Of a DNA stretch of 64,000 nt, positions 35,145 through 44,926 are shown piece after piece. The translations under genes were made by a program, and so were the position numbers. This DNA comes from Rhynchosporium graminicola. Lineage: Eukaryota; Ascomycota; Leotiomycetes; Helotiales; Ploettnerulaceae. Every line of letters begins with the position of its first letter. Position 1 is the stretch's first letter. The notes beneath the pieces were generated by a model that searched no databases, was not told where the DNA came from, and saw only the letters and a program-made list of their open reading frames with translations. The DNA lies in the NCBI GenBank assembly GCA_900074885.1, contig FJUW01000003.1, forward strand, positions 978,196-1,042,195, in the 5' to 3' direction.

Positions 35145-36800
35145 TTAGTTATTAGTACTGTTCATCACGTGTTAGACATATATGACATGTGTGAGAGCAT
35201 TCCTATACACGATTGAAACTCTAAGCCGGAAAAGAGCTCCCCTCTGATAAATCGCATCCGAATCTTCTTCCATCGAATTACTGTCGGACCTACTCGCAGC
35301 GAGCTCGAGGCGCATCCTAATTTATTAACAGCACTCGGCTACAAGCGAACCGAATCAACTTTATCCTTCTACGATTACGACTAAGATTTAAACAACAGGA
35401 AGTTGAAAAAGAAATGAAAGAAAATCAGTAGCCAGCCTTAGCCTCTTCTGCAGTCCTATCTAGCTGCTCGATTGAAGACAGTAATTCCACGATAATTTCG
35501 GAATACGTCTAAGATTAAGACTGATGTATTAGAAGCTCTAGTTATACTTGTAGACCGAACATATCTTTAAGTATTTCAAGGCCCAGAGCAACAGGATATT
35601 TGAGGCCGTTAGTTAGCAACAGGCGACGATTTTTGCTAAGCGATTATACAAAGTGGCCTCTAAATTTTTGCCCTTGTTCTCATGCACGATGGTTAGTTTT
35701 ATACTTCTAATCGAATCTTCAACACAGACTAATACTTAGTTCGCAGATCAAGGGAAATAGATTGGATGAAATAGCTAGTAGATATGTATAGGTACGCTGT
35801 GGTAGTAGGAAAGAAATGGTGTCGCTGTTGGAAGTGCCCCACTAAATAGTAGATATCGCCTCCACCTGAGCCGAGGCGATTTTAGCCGCTCAACGCGATG
35901 CAACTCGTTAAATGCTCCAGGTGATCTGAAGTGTTAAAACACATCCTATTGCGAGACTATTATCTTGCTCAGCGTATAATGGCCTACTCGATTTTGAAGT
36001 GACCTAGGCTTTCGTGACAAGCCCATCGAGCACGCGCAATTACCGCGACCTGTGGTGACTTGTGGCGTATTGATAGTGGAAAAGGCCGTAACAGGCTGCC
36101 GGGATCAGAATTGAACTTGGTTCAATGATTCGGCATTCTACTCCATTTCAAGATAAAATTGATCAGCAGTCTTCAATGTCTCCCCCGATCCAGGTAATCC
36201 AACAATCTGGGATTTCCATCTCACAGATTCCGTTCTTGGCGAGCCATCTCAGGAGTCGAGCAATCAGCTTCGATTGGCATTCACCAAAAACCTACGCAAG
36301 ACACTTATAGAACCATCGAGGAGCTCGATCTTGGCTGTTCTAGACTCTACGACGGTGTTCAGCAAAAACTTCAGTACCAAAAATCCGTTCCGTGGCGATC
36401 ATAGTAGGAGATTGCCGGAGATATTGCTCAACTGGTGCGTCCCTATACACTCCCTCTGTTCACAATTACTAGCAGGGCTGATTGAGGTAATGATCGATCA
36501 AGGATTTGGTCGAAGCATCCCCCATCCTGCCATCTCCAAAGAGCGTTTGAGAAATAACAAAATAGTTGCAGACACAAAAACAACCAGAGGAAATTGCAGA
36601 AATAAGGAAGTGATGATCTAGTATATGATCTAAGACATGGAAATGTTTATTAGATTTGATAGATTCACATTTTATGAAGCTTTCAAGTCAGAAGATTTTT
36701 GAGGCACAGCAGGTGCATATTCAGCTATGTTGAATTAAAGTAGGGCAATTCCAAACCCCCGAGTCGTCTTCTATTTGAGGTTTGCTGATACTCATTGGAT
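35145..36800. other. Border stretch between MULE E2 and the gene cluster
   Basis: Composition returns to normal just after the E2 terminus. The right E2 target-site duplication (ttagttat) is at 35,145-35,152. Open frames at 36,125-36,310 and 36,274-36,621 overlap in different frames and show no domain I recognise. A decayed gene fragment is possible but not supportable. The 3' end of the enoyl reductase gene is at 36,801. Confidence 0.5.
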
Positions 36801-37933
36801 TCAGAGATTGTAAACCAACTTTTCTCCAGATATCATCTTATTGCGCAGAAGCTCCAACCCATCGAACACTCCCGCAAATCCCGAATCACTCACCCTCACA
36901 GGGTGCGGCTTGATTTCCCCCTCATCCAGAAGTTTTTGAGCAGTCTGGAACCACTTCTTCCCGAATACGCGCAACGAAAGGTCACCCTCGCGACCAAATG
37001 GAGCCGGCCATCCGATCTTAGTGCCGAGAATCGACGGCCCTAGCACCCAGTTCGCCACTACAGTCTTCCTTGTGCTTGCGATATACTCGGGATAGGGTTC
37101 CAAAGCAGTATATCGTCCACCAGACCGTCCAATCGATTCGTAGCACAGTGTCATTGTGTCTGCCTCTACAATGCAGTCCATGGTGTATCGCAGCCCGTTC
37201 TTGGTATATGCTTTGATCTCCTTAGCGCAAGTCGGCGAGTGATAATCGAAGCATTTTTCGGCGCCATAGCTCTCCACTAAAGCATTACTTCGAGGTGAAC
37301 ATGTGGCAATTGGTGTAAGGCCGGCACTGCAACTGTTAGTCAGAGTCGAAATCAGGGAACGATTACATACTGTCTAATCAGTTGAATGGCAAGTGTCCCA
37401 GAAGCAGTACTTCCCCCATATACCAGTACATAACACGGCTTATTGGCCGGAAAGCTTCCCGGGTTGTCAGGTGTGTTCGGAAGCTGAAGATGGTTGAAAA
37501 GAGCCAATCCCATAGTCCCAACACCCGTTCCGAGAGATGCTCCAGTCGACAGACTCATATTCTCAGGGAGTCTCAGCGTAAAATCTGCAGTAGCACCCAC
37601 ATACTCTGCAAAAGCCCCAATATCAGGCCGCATAGGGTTCATCGGATGTACCACACCCGCTACTCGATCTCCAATCTTGAGATACTCTCCACTCTTCGCA
37701 CCTATCTTGACGACGATTCCAGCGAAGTCACAACCTGAGATCGCACCTGTACTGGCCATGGGTCCTACCATTTTTGCATCCACGGGATTCACGGCAACGG
37801 CGACGGTCTTCACGAGTACCAGGTCGTCGTCTACATGAGGAACTGGGACATCGTTTGAGACTCCGAGTTCGCCATTTGGGAGAGCGATTATGGCGGACTG
37901 CTTTGCCGGTATCGGGTCTGTTTGGTGCGGCAT
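36801..37933 (-). CDS. Trans-acting enoyl reductase (medium-chain dehydrogenase, LovC type)
   Basis: Two exons on the minus strand, 37,933-37,371 and 37,326-36,801, with a 44-bp intron (gtatgt...ttgcag), give 362 residues, the usual length of trans-ERs. The start chosen is MPHQTDPIPAKQ; an upstream in-frame ATG at 38,014 would add 27 residues without homologous character. The N-terminal GroES-like fold has VAVNPVDAKM and SGCDFAGIVVKIG. The NADPH-binding turn is VYGGSTASGTLAIQL near residues 170-185, followed by AGLTPIATCSP. In known pathways (LovC, ApdC, CcsC, TenC) such proteins reduce the enoyl group on a megasynthase that lacks a working ER. The PKS at 55,576 has no recognisable ER domain, so this is its likely partner. 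It shares a divergent promoter with the FSH1 hydrolase. Confidence 0.88.
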
Positions 37934-38651
37934 TTTGGTGTAGGCGAGGAACTTGAGAGGATAATTGCGGAAACTGAAATGCAAAAGAAGGTTCTGGGGT
38001 GACTTCTTCCTCACTTCTCAGCAAAGACTATCAGAACATTATCAATTCTACTTTCGGCCAGCTCACTCATCGTATGAACCTTGAAATTCGGTCTTGGCAC
38101 TTTGTGAGAGATATTCGCCGAACCAGGCTCATATCTGCTGAGGCTGAATAAAGATGCCAAGCGATTAGGCAGGTACCTGGTCTTTCACAAGTTTACTGTT
38201 CTCGCTTATCCAACACGTGTGTGTGAAGAGGCTGTTGATACAAAATCGCCGAAGAAGAGCACGCCATTGATTGGTGATCATCGAAAGAGTGTCATCCTGA
38301 CTCAGAGTCTTCCTTACTGTGTGCCATAGTGCAAAAACTAACGAGTATAGCAAACGGCCCGACTGTCAGGCCTTTCCAAGTGGTGGATATTCTGGGAGTG
38401 TTGACTGCCTATCTGAGAACGGGGTCTCCATCTAGAAAAAATCACTCCAGGGAGGAGGAAGGAGGTCGAAATGGGTGTGCTTGCAAAGAAAGTGATGAAG
38501 GATCATTGGCGTCCGAACGCTACTTATATAGCCACATGGAATTTGAATACCTTTCAAATTCCCAAAGTAATTGGCGTACATTCATAACCTTCTCTTTGCT
38601 CCGCAACCACCGTTGAAGAGTCGATCTCTATTCAACAAGCATCACATCACA
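37934..38651. promoter_or_regulatory. Divergent promoter, enoyl reductase / FSH1 hydrolase, with two TTCGGCGA motifs
   Basis: The 718-bp interval between the two start codons would serve both genes. TCGCCGAA (reverse of TTCGGCGA) occurs at 38,115-38,122 and 38,246-38,253. The same core recurs in the promoter at 41,158-41,799. Reading frames inside the interval have no domain. Function as a regulator site is inference. Confidence 0.45.
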
Positions 38652-39455
38652 ATGGAGCACCACAAACGCCTCCCCAAGATCCTCTGCCTCCACGGTAGCG
38701 GCACCAACGTCGACATATTCCAAATCCAAAGCCGCAAGCTCCGCAACTATCTCAAAGACTCCTTCCGATTCGTCTTCGTCAACGCCCCCTTCTCCTCGCC
38801 ACCCGGCCCAGGTGTCCTCCCCTTCTTTGACGCAGATGATGATTTCTACGCTTGGATCCCACAGAGACGACGCTCGAGAAAGCCGTTTGCGAGACGTATA
38901 GATCTCGGGAAAGAGGAGCGAGAGGCGAACGAAGGCTTGCGGAACGCGCTGATGGACATCGATGAGTACGACGAGCCATTCGTTGGCGTGATGGGATTCT
39001 CTCAGGGTGCCGGCATGGCTGCGTCGCTCCTCCTACTTGCACAACAAGCTCGTAACCGCGGCGAGAAATGCTATTGGAGTTCTCTGCAGTTCGGTATCAT
39101 GTTCAATGGTACTGCCGACTGTCTAGAGTGGCAATCGCACAGATCGATCGAGGAAGTGCGGGATGATGTGATTCGAATTCCAACAGTCCAGGTTCACGGA
39201 CTCGCGGATCCGTGGCTGAAGAATGGGAGGATGATGCTGGGTTGCTTTTTCGCGGCGGAGACGGTGAATTTGATTGAGTTTAATGGCGCCCATCACTTAA
39301 TACCCGATGAGGAGGGGACGAGGAGACTTGCGGAGGCTATCAAAGAGATGAGTGCTGGAAAGTCTCGTGTCACGCCGGTTTCAGCTTGGAATAGCTTCGA
39401 TGAGAAGATGGCGATGGATTCCTCTGTTTCAGTCACGGAAATCATTCTTGTTTAG
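38652..39455 (+). CDS. FSH1-family serine hydrolase (LovG-like alpha/beta hydrolase)
   Basis: Single exon, 267 residues from MEHHKRLPK; the frame is open upstream but this ATG sits just before the conserved LCLHGSGTN strand-loop. Motifs: LHGSG (residues 13-17), FVFVNAP, then SSPPGPGV, and nucleophile elbow GFSQGAG with Ser117. A catalytic Asp is likely in HGLADPW (about 185) and a His in NGAHHL (about 213). All three triad positions look intact. LovG of this family releases the chain from LovB and clears mis-loaded products; similar hydrolases accompany many reducing PKS clusters. A release or editing role for the PKS here is inferred from the neighbourhood. No signal peptide, so probably cytosolic. 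Confidence 0.87.
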   Translation: MEHHKRLPKILCLHGSGTNVDIFQIQSRKLRNYLKDSFRFVFVNAPFSSPPGPGVLPFFDADDDFYAWIPQRRRSRKPFARRIDLGKEEREANEGLRNALMDIDEYDEPFVGVMGFSQGAGMAASLLLLAQQARNRGEKCYWSSLQFGIMFNGTADCLEWQSHRSIEEVRDDVIRIPTVQVHGLADPWLKNGRMMLGCFFAAETVNLIEFNGAHHLIPDEEGTRRLAEAIKEMSAGKSRVTPVSAWNSFDEKMAMDSSVSVTEIILV

Positions 39456-39987
39456 AGTCAGAGCTGGTATCTCTGTTTGGCGTATTTTAGAGAACTAGAC
39501 TTTTGCTGCCAAATTGATACACATTTTGCCTTTGATTCTTGACAGAGGAACGTAATTTCTGTCGTTTTGATGATACAAATGTAGCGTGTGCTCTGAAAGA
39601 GAAAAATAGACACGAAGACTTCCCGGTTCCTTCGAAGCTTGGCTGTAGGAAATAATGCCGGGTCAGAAGGCTCACTTGAGCCAGTTAGTGAAGTGACAAA
39701 GTGGGCTGTGGAATGGCACTGAGTTGGGCTATATGACTATCCTGATGTCATTTTGGGTCACTGATTTTAGTTACAGATTTGGGATTGATATGGCTTCATT
39801 TCCTATTGAGATACGTCGAATATATTTTCTAAAACCCCATGATCAAGCCCTTATGCTTCTTTGTCTACCACTCTAACACCCACCAAGCCAAAAAATTTAA
39901 GGATAGAAATGCGAAAGGAATTGTGGCGTTACCAGCGTCTATCATAATCTCATGTGTTGTGGATACGAAGAGACATTGGTAGCACAT
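39456..39987. other. Convergent intergenic stretch (3' ends of FSH1 and Diels-Alderase-type genes)
   Basis: Both neighbouring genes end towards this interval, so it should hold two 3' UTRs. I see AT-rich runs such as tatattttctaaaacc but no open frame or repeat worth noting. Confidence 0.5.
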
Positions 39988-41157
39988 TTAGACCCAAGAT
40001 GGGTCAAATTCAGCATGCATCGCAGTACCAGCTCCCTTGTATTGCTCGCGGCCAACCTCTCCTCCATTAACGCTAGCAGGAATGATGCCGCTGAATCCTC
40101 GGTCATTGAGCGCCCACTCTGGATCCGCAAAATCGACTGCGAATTTCCAATTCTTCTTCTTGTCGGCGGACACAAAGTTGAGGTCGTACGTAGTCCTCGC
40201 TTTCGTGGGGTCGAAAGGCGTGCTGGTATCGTTCACGTGTGACTGAGCGAATAGCATGTAATCCTCCTTCTCAGCTACCTTGAAGTTCTTGGTTGTGAAT
40301 ACGACTTTCTTGGATTTGATGATAACGGATGCGAGGTAAGTTTGTTTGGTGACTCGGGAGCCGATGTACCAGAAAAGGACTGTGTATGGTCCAGCGTTGA
40401 CACGTGATTCCTGGAAGCCCAGGGAAGCTTGCAAGAGCGGGAATGGAGCCCAGTTCCTGTCGTGTCCACCGATACCTGTGAACTTGAGTTGTGTTCCGGC
40501 AACATCGATGTCTACGTTCACTTTGCCCGATGGCACTGCTGCATTCCAGTATACCCATGGCATGACACTCGCAGATGCACGCTTGTTGGGCCAGTATTTT
40601 CCATCTGGGTAGACTGGTGGAGCCGTGGCTGTTAGAGTGTAGGTTCCTTTTAGAGTCGGCGAATCGAGGGTGATGGTTGTAAATTTGAGGTCGTTGGATG
40701 TCTTGAACGAGTATCTGTATCCCGGCTTCTCCCAAACTCCTGTCGTAGAGTCTTTGCAAGTCGTGAGAGTGTTGTCATCAACCCAAGTAGTCTCAATCCA
40801 ATGAGTCCCGTTTGGGAACACAACTTGAGTCTGCAATCTCAAGACCCCCCACGGAGGGTGTTCGAGGCCAACGTTGGAGTTGTCGTTCCAGAACGCGAAA
40901 GAGATTCCTGCGTTCCCGTCGTCGGTCGTGGAGTCGAAGAACCAGAACTCCCACGCAGTATCGTTGACACCAGAGAGCTTTCGGGACGAGAAAGGGATGA
41001 GAGGATCTGCTCCAATATCGATGATCGTATTATTTGCAATATCATATGCTTCTAAAGTATCCACTTTGCAGTGCTTGTTGGAAGGTGACGGGCATGACGG
41101 TGCAGCCTCTGCAACAGCGAGGAGCGCAACAATAGATAGTAAAGATTTGAACAACAT
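39988..41157 (-). CDS. Lipocalin-like Diels-Alderase-type protein (AttH/CrtC-like fold family)
   Basis: Single exon, 389 residues. The start at 41,157 (MLFKSLLSIVALL) is preferred to an upstream in-frame ATG at 41,220 because it opens directly with a hydrophobic signal-like segment ending AEAA. The body shows the two-lipocalin pattern of fungal [4+2] cyclases: WEFWFFDS, an N-terminal sheet domain, MPWVYWNAAVPSG, and the hallmark GIGGHDRNWAPFP (family members show a GxGxHDxNW stretch), then FWYIGSR. Known relatives (CghA, Fsa2, MycB, CcsF type) fold a polyene-tetramate or pyrrolone into a decalin or isoindolone. With a PKS having a condensation domain nearby, a Diels-Alder role is likely. Function could differ, since hydroxyneurosporene synthase/AttH relatives include isomerases. 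The N-terminal segment suggests ER lumen or secretory targeting. Confidence 0.82.
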   Translation of the reverse strand: MLFKSLLSIVALLAVAEAAPSCPSPSNKHCKVDTLEAYDIANNTIIDIGADPLIPFSSRKLSGVNDTAWEFWFFDSTTDDGNAGISFAFWNDNSNVGLEHPPWGVLRLQTQVVFPNGTHWIETTWVDDNTLTTCKDSTTGVWEKPGYRYSFKTSNDLKFTTITLDSPTLKGTYTLTATAPPVYPDGKYWPNKRASASVMPWVYWNAAVPSGKVNVDIDVAGTQLKFTGIGGHDRNWAPFPLLQASLGFQESRVNAGPYTVLFWYIGSRVTKQTYLASVIIKSKKVVFTTKNFKVAEKEDYMLFAQSHVNDTSTPFDPTKARTTYDLNFVSADKKKNWKFAVDFADPEWALNDRGFSGIIPASVNGGEVGREQYKGAGTAMHAEFDPSWV

Positions 41158-41799
41158 GTTGACAGTGTGAGAATGCACAACTTTTAGAATTGAATGAGAT
41201 TGTAGCAGAGTCAATGTCACTTATACCTCTTGACTGACTCAGAACTGATTCAACTTGGTAACTTTCCACATATTATCATTGCTGGACCTACGTCAATCGA
41301 AGTCGAATTCTGTGGAGGTACCCGGCGAATTCTCAGTCGAACTTGCAAAGTTGAGGTGAAGGAGAATCAATATTCGGCGAGATCGTCTAAGTAATACATT
41401 CTAAATAGGAAGGAGAACCGGCGAGATATCACTGAAGTCAAATCATGAACTTCTTGGATCTGAAGCTAGCGAAAGTGCTGGATTCTGAGTTAGGCAGGGT
41501 TGTGAAATCAGCTGCATGGAAGCTACACGAGTTGGCGGGTTGGCGCATTCTTGACACCTGGGCTGCGCCGACATCGTTCCTCGTATCCGGCTCAAGAGAA
41601 ATCGCGGAGATTGTTGAGGCCGCTCGCTTATATTTCCCAATCGAGACGGAGGCGAGAGGTCGACTTGTTCGGATTTCTGGTATACCAAAGGCCAAGATGC
41701 TGTCCTTATCCGTGTCTTTGTATATGTTGGTTGAGGCATTCTCAATGCGATGTTGATTTGTGCATCTATGTTTCATAAGTGAATACTACGGTTTCGAAC
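41158..41799. promoter_or_regulatory. Divergent promoter, Diels-Alderase-type / MFS, with a cluster of CGGCGA motifs
   Basis: Three closely spaced copies: CCCGGCGAAT (41,321-41,330), TTCGGCGAGA (41,373-41,382), ACCGGCGAGA (41,417-41,426), all on the plus strand within about 105 bp. A 103-codon frame (41,445-41,756) and antisense frames overlap here but show no domain; the stretch could also be MFS 5' leader. Binding by the Zn2Cys6 protein at 48,874 is a hypothesis. Confidence 0.5.
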
Positions 41800-44249
41800 A
41801 TGCATTTTGCCAAGGACTCCGCCAGTAAACAAGCCGTTGGAATGTGTATGAAAGGAGTCGAGGATGCTGTCCTAGGTGAGGTAGGGCTACAAGAGGCGAA
41901 GAACAATGAAGGGCCTACTACGTCAATACCGGAATCAAGATCAGATGCAGATGCAACCGCTTTGCGTTCTTCACTTCCAATAAATCAGCAAACAGAAATC
42001 GATGATAACAACAAAGCGACAACATCTGAGATTACTATTCCAGAGGCTCTTGGAAGAGATGTTTCGCTGGCTATAGGAGTCGGAAACTCCCAAGCTCAGC
42101 CTTATCGCGAAACAGAAATACCATCAGACACAGCCTCCCAGGTAGCGACTACTACCACTTTCATAAATACGGATTTGAACGAGCCTTCGAAAGAGATTTC
42201 CTCGATGGGCACAGCATCATCAAGCGCTGGCACTTCCGATGAAAATGACAATAGCCTTGATGGTGGCGTTATCAATGAACCAGTACCCAAAGAGCACGAC
42301 GAAGCGCGTGAGACAGTTCACTTGACAGGCTTCAAGCTTCACATCCTCACTTTTGGTCTGACTCTTGCTGCTCTGTTGATGATGCTTAACGCATCAATCG
42401 TTGCAACAGTGAGTAAAATCTCGTAAAGTTTTGAGGTGTGTTAATCAATTCTGCGTAGGCAATCCCGGAGATCTCGAAGTACTATAAATCGATCGAAGAT
42501 ATTGGGTGGTATGGCAGTGTATACCTCCTTACCAAGTGCGTATACTTCTCTCTCAATCAGCGGGCTTTGCTAATAGGTGATTGATAGCTGTGCTGTTCAA
42601 CCACTTAGTGGAAAGTTATATACCATATATTCCCTAAAGGTATTATTTGTTCATGTTGCACATCTCCCGGCTCAAGGGCTAACCTGCTTAACAAATAGTG
42701 GACCTTCCTCTGCTTTCTTGCTATTTTTGAATTGGGTGCCTTGATTTCGGCTGCTTCGGCGTCATCAAAGATGTTTATTATCGGGAGAGCTGTTGGTGGT
42801 ATGGGTGGTGCAGGATTGATGAATGGCGCTCTTACCATCATAGCGTCAGCAGCACCAGTGGAGAAACGTCCCTGTATGTAAAGCTCTCTTCGAATTATCT
42901 TGCCTTACCTTGCACAAGTGCTGATCTCTAACCTTTAATGTAGTGCTTGTTGGTGCGATCATGTCAATCGCAGTCGTTGGTCAGGCAATTGGTCCTCTCA
43001 TAGGAGGAGTATTTACACAGTATGCGACGTGGAGGTGGTGTAAGTTCCAACTTCCTTCATACTAAGCATTACGCCAACATATCTGACTGTAACATCAGGC
43101 TTTTACATAAATCTTCCCGCCGGCGCAATAACCGGAGTCGTCCTATTCTTCATCGAAATCCCAGACGAGCAGAAGAATTTCAAGAGCCACAAGACACCCA
43201 AAGAGCTTTTCTTCGCGCTGGACTTGATCGGGTTCTCTCTCTTCGCACCATCATGTATCATGTTCCTCATGGCACTCCAATGGGGCGGCATCAGGCATCC
43301 ATGGGGCTCGGCCACCATTCTCGGTCTCTTCTGCGGCTCCATTGCCACTGCTGTTGTTTTTGCGTTCTGGGAGAAGCGGATAGGTAAACAGGCGATGATT
43401 CCCATGAGCATGCTAAAGAAGCGTATTGTCTATAGCAGCTGCTTGACCGCGCTCCTGCAGATGGGCTCCCTCCTTCTCGTCACCTACTACCTGCCCATCT
43501 GGTTCCAATCCGTTAAGCAAGTTGGTCCAACGATGAGTGGTGTGATGATCCTGCCTACTTTCTTGTCGCAGATCCCATCTGCCGGAATCTCAAGCCTTCT
43601 CAGTTAGTCCCTTCAAGTCCTAAAAAACTGGCCGTGTATGCAAATCTAACACGCATATAGTCACAAAGCTGGGCTACTACTTACCATGGGCGATGGCCGG
43701 ATCTGCCATCACCGCGATTGGATCCGGGCTCATGGGAACATTCACGCACGGCACGACAGAAGTGGCATGGATCCTATTCCAAGTCATGACCGGCGTGGGT
43801 CGCGGAATGGTTCTCCAGATTGTAAATCTCGCAACCTCCTCTCCTATCCTACGCTCCACTAACACATTTCCCAGCCTGTGATCGCCACGCAAGCCATCCT
43901 AGAACCCTCCGAGATAGCGGTTGGCTCGGCATTAGTAGTTCTGTTCCAGCTATTCGGCGGTGCCATATTCATCTCGTGCGGCCAGACGATCTTCACGAAT
44001 CGCCTCAAGGGAGCGCTGGGAAGGTTCGCGCCACAAGTCAACGCCGAACTGGTGGTGCGTTGGGGAGCTGCGCAGCTCAAGGACGCGGTGCCTCCAGCGC
44101 AGCTCAATCATGTTCTGGATGCCTACAACTATGCTCTGATAGGCACCTTCTATCTGGGTGCCGCAGGTGCTTTTGTCGCTTTCTTCACTAGCACGGGGAT
44201 GGGTTGGAAAAGCCTGAAGAAGGCAAAGGTTGTAGAGCCGCAGGTTTGA
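41800..44249 (+). CDS. MFS exporter, DHA2 (14-TM) drug/toxin efflux type
   Basis: Eight exons: 41,800-42,408, 42,459-42,535, 42,588-42,639, 42,699-42,873, 42,944-43,039, 43,099-43,602, 43,661-43,821, 43,875-44,249, giving 682 residues. All joins keep frame, for example LLTK-type end / NCAVQPLSGKLYT / WTFLCFLAIFELGAL. The DHA2 motif IIGRAVGGMGGAGLMNG is complete and is followed by YATWRWCFYINLPAG, the usual loop of 14-TM H+ antiporters in fungal clusters. The first ~180 residues are a hydrophilic S/T/E/D-rich extension before the first membrane segment (LHILTFGLTLAALLMMLN), longer than usual. It would sit in the plasma membrane or a vesicle and export the pathway product. The exact start is uncertain; ATG 41,800 is the first in frame. 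Confidence 0.88.
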
Positions 44250-44926
44250 AATCAACAGAAATTGTTTTCCCGTGTATATATATATATATGTGTATATATA
44301 TATACCTCGGATCTCATTGCATTATGAATATACGAATCATTTGATAAAACCGTCCCGCGTTTCTCTTTCAACATGTGTCCCTTATACTTGTATTCTGAGT
44401 GTTCATCATGTGAGCGTTTTCATAGAGGAAGAATCATCAGACGGAGAAACTGAGCCGCAGAGCTCACAGGCTTAGGAAGAATCGGCTCTAGAAGAACGTT
44501 GAGAATAGCCTATTTCAACACAGTCAGAATCGACCCAAGACCAAGTCTATACGGCGGTGTGGTGGCTTCGGGCCGGCGTTGCAGGGTTTAAACGTCTTTC
44601 TCCCAGTCGGGAATCTCACTTGCCCAACTCGCTCACTGATCCACCCTGCTTACCCTGGGAATCCGCTTGCATGGACGAGGTCCCAAAGTTCTCTAGGCCA
44701 AAACGTTGCGATGCATGTCTGGCAAGCGGGTAGGGTCTAATATGCAGGAGTTGACGTAAGTTTGCTGTTAGATAAGCTGCGACATTGGGATGGAATTTCT
44801 CGTGGTCGGCGAACGAGGCTGAAGGTCATGAAGGGAGAAATGGAAATATGTCTCCCGGAATGAAAGATGTACGCGTAGATCAAAGTGTGGGTTTTCTACA
44901 TATGTAGCGTATTTTTCCAAGCTGTC
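44250..44926. other. Convergent intergenic stretch (MFS / ARM-repeat gene)
   Basis: Contains an AT/GT microsatellite at 44,274-44,304 close to the MFS stop, then unique sequence with no supportable frame. Both neighbours end here. Confidence 0.5.

Noticed and set aside
36125..36621. Two overlapping frames left of the enoyl reductase
   Set aside because: Different frames, no motif, no splice pattern joining them; at most a decayed fragment.
41445..41756. 103-codon frame in the Diels-Alderase/MFS promoter
   Set aside because: ATG context is acceptable but antisense frames are equally long and no domain is visible; kept as promoter or leader.
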